Source: Chitinophaga sp. sic0106
GTDB taxonomy: Bacteria > Bacteroidota > Bacteroidia > Chitinophagales > Chitinophagaceae
Reading direction: 5' to 3'
Length of the DNA: 64,000 bases
NCBI RefSeq assembly: GCF_019219075.1
Contig: NZ_JAHUWJ010000002.1
Coordinates: 434,001-498,000 of the forward strand
Program-made: the position numbers and the translations under genes
The notes under the pieces: model-generated
What the model was told of the DNA's origin: nothing
Seen by the model: only the letters and a program-made list of their open reading frames with translations
Databases searched by the model: none
In this document: in pieces, positions 33,977-41,217 of the stretch
Layout: every line of letters begins with the position of its first letter
Numbering within the stretch: the stretch's first letter is position 1

Positions 33977-34987
33977 TTACTTCACCAGCAGGGGCTTTAC
34001 TGCCTGCCCGTCGCTCCAATGGCCGGTGTACTGCTGTGCAGTAGTGTTGCCCAAAGCGGTGTCACAGCCTTTCTGGTAAAAGGCACAGTCGAGCAGGGCG
34101 TCTGTGAGTTTCCAGTAGTAATAATAGTCGGTAGCATCGGTTCGTGTACCCGTAAACGATGCACTGATCACCGTATTGCGTTCACCTGAATCGAACCACA
34201 TATCTGTGGAGGCAGCTTCGCCATGATTGGCGGATATCACCGGAGCGCCGTGGTTATCTGCCTGATGAATGATGAAATTCTTGTTGCTGGCGGTTATATA
34301 TGGAGTGGTAGTATAAAGCAAATCTGAGAAGGTAGTGCCGGCGCGATTATCATCTTCTTCCGTCAATAAAAGCATTTTGATTTTAGCAGACATATTTCTG
34401 TAAGATGCAGCGGCACCCTGTGGTGCATTGCCTGTGCCAGGGCAAGCCAGTATCAGTGCTTTGGCGGCCGAAATGCCGTATGCAGCCGGTGTGAGGGCCA
34501 GGTTGGCACTCACCACTGCGCCATAAGAATGGCCTACGTAGGCATATTTTCCTTTGGCTGGCTGGGGCCAGGATGGGTTGTCTGCAATTGTTTTTAACGC
34601 CCGGCTAATGGCCGTGGCAGCGTTTGAAGTATATATCGCGGGAGTGGTAACAAGGGTAGCCTGGTATCTCGGAAAAATAACAATATTACCCCTGCGCACC
34701 AGGTGCCTGATCCAGCCTCCGTAGCAGGCGGGGTTCCAGGCGCCATAACCATGGTTAAAAACGATCACCGGAGCCTCCTTGGGGATTGGATTCATCGGGT
34801 AATAGAGCCAGAAGCCGGTATTGCCATCATCAAAATTTACTTTTCCGATGTCGTTGTTGGTATAGGCAGCCCCGCCGTAGCCCTCAGCGGGTTGGGCCGG
34901 CTGTTTGACGGAAGGCACCTCCGGCGCTGGTTTATTGCAGGCCGTTTGTGAAAATAAAGTGGCAAGAAGCAGGAATAGCAGGCGCAT
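33977..34987 (-). CDS. lipoprotein alpha/beta hydrolase
   Basis: 336 residues. Lipoprotein signal with cysteine at about 17 (FSQTACNK), then an alpha/beta hydrolase fold: strand PVIVFNHGYGAW (oxyanion region), nucleophile elbow YVGHSYGA, and a late NHGEAAST that may hold the catalytic His. The layout is like the chlorophyllase/PET-hydrolase type esterases (dienelactone-hydrolase-like). Substrate unknown. It is on the periplasmic face or outer membrane by inference. The nnr gene follows after 44 bases. Confidence 0.8.
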   Translation of the reverse strand: MRLLFLLLATLFSQTACNKPAPEVPSVKQPAQPAEGYGGAAYTNNDIGKVNFDDGNTGFWLYYPMNPIPKEAPVIVFNHGYGAWNPACYGGWIRHLVRRGNIVIFPRYQATLVTTPAIYTSNAATAISRALKTIADNPSWPQPAKGKYAYVGHSYGAVVSANLALTPAAYGISAAKALILACPGTGNAPQGAAASYRNMSAKIKMLLLTEEDDNRAGTTFSDLLYTTTPYITASNKNFIIHQADNHGAPVISANHGEAASTDMWFDSGERNTVISASFTGTRTDATDYYYYWKLTDALLDCAFYQKGCDTALGNTTAQQYTGHWSDGQAVKPLLVK

Positions 34988-35017
34988 CTTCGCAGGGAGT
35001 TAGCATTTGTACCAATG

Positions 35018-35047
35018 AAAAACGGATTATGGGAGCCCCATAATCCG
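35018..35047 (-). terminator. terminator of the beta-barrel gene
   Basis: A perfect 11-bp stem (35023-35033 / 35037-35047) with loop AGC and five T on the minus strand. It separates the beta-barrel gene from the hydrolase gene. Confidence 0.85.
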
Positions 35048-35074
35048 CTAAAGTACATTTTTATTTCCCTTTTT

Positions 35075-35608
35075 TTAGAAGGCAAATCTGGCGGAAACAC
35101 CACCGATCTCTTCACCCATGTAGCTGGTTGGACCAACAAAATTCACGAAAGGTTTCAGATCCGCACTGATATTGAGCGGGAACTTCTTGAAAGTATATTC
35201 AATACCGATGATACCATCCAGACCCGGAGTTGCGTACGTGCCTTTTCCTTTTTCATGGAATTTATCTTCATCGTAGTCCAGACGGTCCAGGATGCTCAGG
35301 TGCACACCACCGCCAGCATACAGGTTCATACCCTGCATGCCCACGTTCCAGTGGTATTCATATAATCCGGTAAAAGTTACGTTAGTTCTGTTCGAAACGT
35401 TAGTGGTTACTAAGCCTTCGATAGCATGAGGTCCCTGAATGAAATGTTTAATGGTAAAGCCTACCATCCATGGGTTCAAACGAATACCCAGTGCAGTGTT
35501 ATAGTTTTCTACACCATAACTGCCGCCACGGTAGCTGCTTTTCTTTTGCGCGTTAGCCTGTATTGCCAAAACAGCGAAGAGGCTGAAAAGTAACACGACT
35601 TTTTTCAT
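35075..35608 (-). CDS. small outer-membrane beta-barrel protein
   Basis: 177 residues from ATG 35608, which gives a clear signal peptide (MKKVVLLFSLFAVLAIQANAQ, split here at 20). The rest alternates polar and hydrophobic residues as in an eight-strand porin-like barrel (TALGIRLNPWMVGFTIKHF, MNLYAGGGVHL) and ends in Phe (GGVSARFAF), the usual barrel-assembly signal. Function unknown. The longer frame from 35704 has no signal peptide at its start. It is a single gene. Confidence 0.75.
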   Translation of the reverse strand: MKKVVLLFSLFAVLAIQANAQKKSSYRGGSYGVENYNTALGIRLNPWMVGFTIKHFIQGPHAIEGLVTTNVSNRTNVTFTGLYEYHWNVGMQGMNLYAGGGVHLSILDRLDYDEDKFHEKGKGTYATPGLDGIIGIEYTFKKFPLNISADLKPFVNFVGPTSYMGEEIGGVSARFAF

Positions 35609-35735
35609 AGATGTGATTTGAATTAAAGAAAAATAAATATTTGGGTTCTTTAACGTTAGATTTTTCTCTAAAGTATATGGCTTCCCAAAAAAATTCACCA
35701 ACATTTAACAATAACAATGCCAACAGGCGTAAACG

Positions 35736-36923
35736 TTAGGCTTTTTTTAACAGCCGGAGGTAGAAAAATCCTGCCAGGCCCGCTGCCAGCGAGGCTGTAA
35801 TTACGGAAATAATGGCAATAGTTTGTATGGCTCTTTCTGTATAGGCAAGGGTGGAAATAAAGATAGACATAGTGAATCCGATCCCGGCAATCATTCCAAT
35901 TCCCCATAGTTGCAGCCAGCCGGAACGTTCGGGCAATACTGCCAGCCGCAGCTTTACTGCAATAAATGACAGGGCGAAAATGCCCAGTGGCTTGCCTATA
36001 AACAGACCTGCCATGATACCATAGCTGATATCGTGTCCGAGGGAGGACAGCAGGTTATCCGGTAAGGCAATGGCAGTATTAGCCAGGGCAAATAACGGCA
36101 TGATCACAAAATTCACCGGATCATGCAGGTTGTGTACCAGCTCTTCGATCCTGGACTGCGGTATGCAGAAAGCCAGTAACACCCCGGCGATAGTTGCATG
36201 GATGCCGGAATTGAAAATGCAATACCAGAGCACAATTCCGGGAAGGAAATAAAAAATCAGTCTTTCTACTTTAAAGAGATTTAGTGCAATCGGGATGAGC
36301 AGTACGCCACCTCCGATTAACAGGTACTTTATTTCCAGGTGTGGGGTATAAAAGATGGCAATGGTAAGTATCGCACCAAGGTCGTCAATAATCGCCAGGG
36401 CCATCAGGAAGATTTTAAGGCTCACGGGTACGCGGTTGCCGAGCAGGGACAATACCCCCAATGAAAATGCGATATCGGTAGCCATCGGAATTCCCCAGCC
36501 ATGGGCATAATCAGTACCACGGTTGAACAGGGTGAATATCAGCGCCGGTGCGATCATCCCGCCGATAGCAGCCAGCACGGGTAATATAGATTGTTTGATG
36601 CTGGAAAGTTCACCTACGGTGAGTTCCCGTTTGATTTCCATTCCTACCAGAAAAAAGAAGAGGACCATCAGGCCGTCGTTTATCCATAGCAGTATTGAGT
36701 TGGGTAGCAACAGGGAGCGGAAATGGTAGTGGTGACCTGCGGTTGGATCAAACAGTTCATTCCAGAAATTGATGTATCCGTCCTGTACGCCTGAATTGGC
36801 CAGTATCATGGAAATCAGGGTGCAAATAATAAGTGTAATCCCTACTGCACGACTATCCTTCATGAACGTGTAAATAGGTGACAGCAATGATTTCCTGATG
36901 ATATTGAACGGATTTTTCAGCAC
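35736..36923 (-). CDS. nhaA: Na+/H+ antiporter NhaA
   Basis: 395 residues from the GTG at 36923. Typical NhaA motifs: RKSLLSPIYTFMKDSRAVGI, NDGLMVLFFFLVGMEIKREL, GTDYAHGWGIPMATDIAFSLGVLSLLG (the conserved ATDIAF with the two Asp), ALAIIDDLGAI and ALANTAIAL. It exchanges internal Na+ for external H+ and keeps pH and Na+ in balance. The frame is open to a TTG at 36968, but that lies upstream of a perfect -7 element (36963-36956) and inside the terminator of the preceding gene, so GTG 36923 is preferred. Confidence 0.93.
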   Translation of the reverse strand: MLKNPFNIIRKSLLSPIYTFMKDSRAVGITLIICTLISMILANSGVQDGYINFWNELFDPTAGHHYHFRSLLLPNSILLWINDGLMVLFFFLVGMEIKRELTVGELSSIKQSILPVLAAIGGMIAPALIFTLFNRGTDYAHGWGIPMATDIAFSLGVLSLLGNRVPVSLKIFLMALAIIDDLGAILTIAIFYTPHLEIKYLLIGGGVLLIPIALNLFKVERLIFYFLPGIVLWYCIFNSGIHATIAGVLLAFCIPQSRIEELVHNLHDPVNFVIMPLFALANTAIALPDNLLSSLGHDISYGIMAGLFIGKPLGIFALSFIAVKLRLAVLPERSGWLQLWGIGMIAGIGFTMSIFISTLAYTERAIQTIAIISVITASLAAGLAGFFYLRLLKKA

Positions 36924-36955
36924 AGTAGAATGTTTTTCCAGGTTAGGTAACTGGG

Positions 36956-36963
36956 CAAATATA
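36956..36963 (-). promoter_or_regulatory. candidate -7 element of nhaA
   Basis: TATATTTG on the minus strand, a perfect TAnnTTTG. The -33 region is replaced by the OstA-like gene's terminator. Transcription would start near 36950. Confidence 0.45.
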
Positions 36964-36966
36964 GCC

Positions 36967-37004
36967 AAAAAAAATAAGCCCCCTGCTGTGGCAGAGGGCT
37001 TATT
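36967..37004 (-). terminator. terminator of the OstA-like gene
   Basis: A 9-bp stem (36973-36981 / 36996-37004) with a 14-base loop and an unbroken T-run on the minus strand. It starts two bases after the stop codon at 37006. Confidence 0.82.
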
Positions 37005-37005
37005 C

Positions 37006-38898
37006 TTAATGCATTAGCTCATATTTATTTTTCGGTTGTCGTTTGACGTCCCATTTGAAATGTTCCAGTTTCAGCTCTTCCACCGGCCGTTGTGTAAACG
37101 GATACACGGTTGTTTCGGGCTGGGTGTAGAATACTGCCTTCTGTAGTTCACCACCGGAGAAATACAGCTTGATAGTGGCGGACAACGTCCGGTTTACGTT
37201 CATATATGCGCCCTGGTTATCAGTGGCATAGGTGATTGTTTCGGCGTTGCCTTCTACGTGCATCCAGTCCAGTGATTGTTCCTTGATGTAGCCGGTGATC
37301 AGGTTGCCCTTGATCTGGTTATATAAATCGGGGCCGGATTCATTAATGATAAATGCATTTTGTTTCATCACTACTTTATCGGCCGTTTGATTTTTTGTAT
37401 ACATGTAGATGGTATCGCCGTACATCTGTGTTTTCCGGTTACTCCACAGCACGGGATCTTTGTATAGGCGGAATACGGAGTCGCTGGTGCTGTAATAGAC
37501 GCTATCTGCCACACCCTGTAAGGAATCGGAGAACATGCGTACGTTATGGTAGGCGAGGATATAGCGTATATCTGCCGTATCTGCTGATTTATCTTTCGGT
37601 TTGGTCAGCGCGATACTGTCTGCGTAGTGCATGATGCCTGGCAGGGAATCCGCTGGCTGTATGGGCTTCATGGGGGCAATTTTAATATTGCCTACATTAT
37701 TGAGCTGCATACGATCCCTGGATTTGGCCATGGCCGAATCTGCCATCATCATCATAACGGCGCCGGATACACTGTCTTTTTGTTGTTTGGCCAGTAGTTC
37801 ATCTTTTTTCAGGAACTCCGGCATGTTATCGATAGGTGTTTCTGCGATCCTGGATTTCACGGGGGTGAGTCGCAGTGGAGGTGGCGCTTTTTTAAGGCCT
37901 TCCACGGAAGGGATGGAGAGGCTGTCGCCAGGTTTGATGATTCCGGTAAACAGTGTATCTGCGGCCATGTAGAAGGTATCCTTTTTATTCTCCATGATGA
38001 GGAGCGGCTTCTGGGTGGCGAGCAGTGTTTTATTATTTTGGTCAGCTACGCCGTAGTTGGCCAGCAGTGACATCTTATTAATGGTATCGCGGTACACCAT
38101 GTTGCCGGTAGCATAGGCTTTGCCGCTGATGCGGTCGATTTCCAGCTGGTCGGCGGTGAGGGTGCCGGTACTGTCTTCGATCAGGGGGCGGCTGGTAAAG
38201 TTGCCATATCCTTTGTCGGTGTCGTAGTAGCCGCTGGTAACATACATGATGCGTTTCCCTTCATTGATGGTGGTAGGCGCAATGATGTTGGCAATTTTAG
38301 TGTCGGTATTATAGAGCAATGCATCGGTGGCGAGGGTATAGTCCGGGTTTACCAGGACTACATTTCGCTGGAAGTGCATTTCTTTCATATCCACGTAATA
38401 AAATCCTTCATCGCTGGTGAGTACGCTTTTATCGCTTACGAGCTTACCGGTTTTAAGGTAGGAGCCTACTTTGGCGTTCATGTCGTACACCAGTTCCGGG
38501 CCGGTGATGGTTACTTTATTATCGGTCATACGTGCGTCGCCGGTGAGCGTGGCGATGCGGGTAGCTGCGTCGTAATTGAGTGCATTACCATAAATGTAAA
38601 CACTATCGGCCTGGTTGATACGGATATTACCGTATGCGTCGATGATATTGGATTTGAGGTTCTGGATGGCGCTATCGCTCCAGAACTGGGTGGTACCTTG
38701 TTTAAGGTGTACTTTTCCGATCAGTTTTCTTACTGCCAGGGTATCCTTGGTGATATCCAGGAGGGAGTCGGCATGAATAATTTCGATCCTGGTGCCTTGT
38801 GCGGGGGGAGGTTGATTAGGAACCTGTGCCCTGGCGGGGATCAGTGCTGCCAGAAAAACTGCAGACAGTAATAGCCCGGATTTGATAAATGCGCGCAT
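37006..38898 (-). CDS. OstA-like/LptA-like LPS transport protein
   Basis: 630 residues. Signal peptide (1-24, ending PARAQ), then repeated LptA/OstA beta-jelly-roll strands: IHADSLLDITKDTLAVRKLIGKVHLKQG, ADSVYIYGNALNYD, IATLTGDARMTDNKVTITG, TLTADQLEIDRISGKAYATGNMVYRD (each split in the original as one frame). The early part resembles LptA and the N-terminal domain of LptD. It should move LPS across the periplasm. It is longer than enterobacterial LptA (about 185) as is usual in Bacteroidota. Between the MCE gene, five bases upstream, and its own terminator. Confidence 0.82.
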   Translation of the reverse strand: MRAFIKSGLLLSAVFLAALIPARAQVPNQPPPAQGTRIEIIHADSLLDITKDTLAVRKLIGKVHLKQGTTQFWSDSAIQNLKSNIIDAYGNIRINQADSVYIYGNALNYDAATRIATLTGDARMTDNKVTITGPELVYDMNAKVGSYLKTGKLVSDKSVLTSDEGFYYVDMKEMHFQRNVVLVNPDYTLATDALLYNTDTKIANIIAPTTINEGKRIMYVTSGYYDTDKGYGNFTSRPLIEDSTGTLTADQLEIDRISGKAYATGNMVYRDTINKMSLLANYGVADQNNKTLLATQKPLLIMENKKDTFYMAADTLFTGIIKPGDSLSIPSVEGLKKAPPPLRLTPVKSRIAETPIDNMPEFLKKDELLAKQQKDSVSGAVMMMMADSAMAKSRDRMQLNNVGNIKIAPMKPIQPADSLPGIMHYADSIALTKPKDKSADTADIRYILAYHNVRMFSDSLQGVADSVYYSTSDSVFRLYKDPVLWSNRKTQMYGDTIYMYTKNQTADKVVMKQNAFIINESGPDLYNQIKGNLITGYIKEQSLDWMHVEGNAETITYATDNQGAYMNVNRTLSATIKLYFSGGELQKAVFYTQPETTVYPFTQRPVEELKLEHFKWDVKRQPKNKYELMH

Positions 38899-38903
38899 TG
38901 AGA

Positions 38904-39899
38904 TTATTGAGCTTTTACTGAGTCAGAAGGTATTGGTCTTACTTTATCTTTTTTACCAAAGAGGGAGAAGTGCACATACCGTTTAGGGTTGATGCGCAGG
39001 TCTTCCAGCAGTTTGTTCAGGTTGCTGAGCGAGTATTGCAGGTTGTTATATACCTGTTTATCGTTGAGCAGCATGCCTGCGGTACCGTCGGTGGTATTAA
39101 GTTTGGCGATGGTCGCATTCAGGCTGGCGGCAGTGGCTTGCAGTTCCGCGAGTGTTTTATCGATATTGCCATTTGCGAGTGAGCCGGTAGCTTTTTCGGC
39201 GTTGTCGAGGATGGCGGAAATTTTTTCGTTACTGTTTTTGAGGTTGGCGGTAACATCCTGGAGGTTGTTCATGGTACCGGCTACGGCGCCGTTACGGTCC
39301 AGCAGGGTGTTGAGGGCTGCGCTGGTGTGGGTAAAGTTACGGGTAACCACTTCCAGGTTGCCGATGGCCTGGTGGAGATGACCTTTGGAGGTGGAGTCCA
39401 GGAGGCCGTTTACGTTAAGCAGCACGGAGTCGATATTCATGAGTGTCCCCTGGAGTTTTTGCACGAGGGGGTTGAGTTGTTCTTTGAGTGCATCGGTCAT
39501 GGAGCCGTCTACGGCAGCATATACGGTATCGCCGCTTTGGAGGAACTCACCGGAGTTGCCGAGGTCGAGCTGCACGGTTTTGCTGCCAAGGAGGTCGGAG
39601 CTGATGCGGGCCACAGAGTTACGTGGGATTTCAATTTTTTTGGTGATGGTCAGGGTTACGAGGATTCTGCCTGCGTTTTGGTCCATTACATCGAGGTTGG
39701 CAACATTACCTACCACGAGGCCGTTTACCTGTACGGCGTTGGAGGGTTGCAGGCCATTTACCTGCGTATATACAGCGTAGATAGTTTTTGTGCGTTTAAA
39801 CAGGCTCTTTCCCTTCAATAAATTAAAGCCCAGTACAAGGAGGGTTATACCTACGACAGTAAGTATGCCCACTTTTGTTTCGTTTGATAATTTGAGCAT
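38904..39899 (-). CDS. MCE family protein, MlaD-like
   Basis: 331 residues. One N-terminal membrane helix (about 9-28), then one MCE domain (TIYAVYTQVNGLQPSNAVQVNGLVVGNV split; ISSDLLGSKTVQLDLGNSG), then a long helical part with repeated LN..LLDR...NLQDVTANLK motifs and a positively charged end. MlaD-type proteins bring phospholipid to or from the outer membrane with an ABC transporter, here not next to it. It is five bases upstream of the OstA-like gene and likely in its operon. Confidence 0.88.
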   Translation of the reverse strand: MLKLSNETKVGILTVVGITLLVLGFNLLKGKSLFKRTKTIYAVYTQVNGLQPSNAVQVNGLVVGNVANLDVMDQNAGRILVTLTITKKIEIPRNSVARISSDLLGSKTVQLDLGNSGEFLQSGDTVYAAVDGSMTDALKEQLNPLVQKLQGTLMNIDSVLLNVNGLLDSTSKGHLHQAIGNLEVVTRNFTHTSAALNTLLDRNGAVAGTMNNLQDVTANLKNSNEKISAILDNAEKATGSLANGNIDKTLAELQATAASLNATIAKLNTTDGTAGMLLNDKQVYNNLQYSLSNLNKLLEDLRINPKRYVHFSLFGKKDKVRPIPSDSVKAQ

Positions 39900-40071
39900 G
39901 TGATTCGTATACGTTCAGCGCAAAAATAATCAAAAAGGATGTCCGGGGCGTATCTGAAATAAAATGTTGATAATTATAGGATGGAATATTTGGGGAGGGC
40001 GGGAGTTTCCGTGGTACCGGGAGCGGCCTGATGGCAGTAGCTCCCGGTATGGGGATATGAGTTATTGAAGA

Positions 40072-41034
40072 TTAGCGGCTGCTAACGGCGGCAGAACCTT
40101 CAGTGTCTTGTTGGCGGTTGATGGTGAAGCGGTCCAGTTCATCACGGTAACGCTTAATCGCTTTATAGATACCGTTTGCCAGTTCGGATTGTCCGCTGGC
40201 GGAGTTGAGGTAGTCTTCTTCTTCCGGGTTGGAGATGAAGCCCAGTTCAACGAGTACGCTAGGCATGGCGGTAGCGGACAGCACCCAGATACCTTTTTCG
40301 TTACGTTGTCTGGCGCCGCGGCTGATGCGGCCTACTTTGGTAAACTCATCTTCGATGAGGGTGGACAGGCGGAGGCTCTGGTCGAAGTAGGCGTTACGCA
40401 GGGTGTTGAGCAGGATGAAAGTTTCCGGGTCGGTATCGTCCATGAGGGCACGTGACTCTTCGGAATCGGCATCCAGCACGATTACGGAATTCTGCTTAAG
40501 GGATTCCATTTTTGCGTTATTCTTACTGGTGGCCCAGATATAGGTTTCCGTACCTTTTGCCGGGTTAGGGTAGTAGGCGTAGGTAGGCACCTTTACGGCT
40601 ACTTTCTTTTTACCTTTTTTGCGGTATACGGTTTGGGAGCCTGTCTGGCGTCTGATTTTACCTGCTGAGTTACAGTGGATGGATACGAACAGTTCGCCTT
40701 TGGCGTCGTTGGCCATATTGGCTTTTACCCTTGGGTCGTCGAAGCGGTCCGTTTTACGTGTATACACTACCTTTACATCCGGCATGTTCTCTTCGAGGAT
40801 CTTTCCAAGCTTAAGGGCTACCTGCAAGGTAAGCTGGCTTTCAGTGGAATAGCTGCCGCGGGCGCCCACGTCGTGTCCACCGTGGCCTGCGTCAATTACA
40901 ATCGTTCTGATAGGCTTGCCCTGATTCCCGGAAACGTCCTGTTTCTGGGAAACTGGTGTGTTTTTTGCCTGAATAAAAAAGGTACAGGTGAATAAAGTTC
41001 CCAGTCCTAAAGTCCAAAATCGGTTCCAGCGCAT
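40072..41034 (-). CDS. N-acetylmuramoyl-L-alanine amidase
   Basis: 320 residues from ATG 41034 (MRWNRFW); the frame also has an ATG at 41064. It has a signal peptide (about 1-23) and an Amidase_3 domain: IVIDAGHGGHDVGA (zinc His), YSTESQLTLQVALKLG (zinc Glu), FVSIHCNS (zinc His) and PSVLVELGFISNPEEEDYL (catalytic Glu). It cuts the bond between N-acetylmuramic acid and L-alanine in peptidoglycan, in cell separation or turnover. A helical loop that would control the active site is replaced by a basic segment (KKGKKKVAVKV). It is first in the run of envelope genes on the minus strand and divergent from lptD. Confidence 0.92.
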   Translation of the reverse strand: MRWNRFWTLGLGTLFTCTFFIQAKNTPVSQKQDVSGNQGKPIRTIVIDAGHGGHDVGARGSYSTESQLTLQVALKLGKILEENMPDVKVVYTRKTDRFDDPRVKANMANDAKGELFVSIHCNSAGKIRRQTGSQTVYRKKGKKKVAVKVPTYAYYPNPAKGTETYIWATSKNNAKMESLKQNSVIVLDADSEESRALMDDTDPETFILLNTLRNAYFDQSLRLSTLIEDEFTKVGRISRGARQRNEKGIWVLSATAMPSVLVELGFISNPEEEDYLNSASGQSELANGIYKAIKRYRDELDRFTINRQQDTEGSAAVSSR

Positions 41035-41168
41035 GATTCTCTTTTTAATGGGTGCTGTAATCACAAAAAATAAAAAATAAGTTTATTTATCAATTTAATA
41101 ATTTACTGGCCACATGCGCATTTCAACTACCTATATACTTCTTTCCCGTCAAACTTTACAAGTTATCA

Positions 41169-41202
41169 TTTGTAATAAATTGTCCAAAAACTTGTAGGTT
41201 TG
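41169..41202 (+). promoter_or_regulatory. promoter of lptD
   Basis: TTTG (41169-41172), 22-bp spacer, TAGGTTTG (41195-41202). The start codon is 15 bases after the -7 element, so the leader is very short. Confidence 0.75.
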
Positions 41203-41217
41203 TGCCCGCCTTAACAC

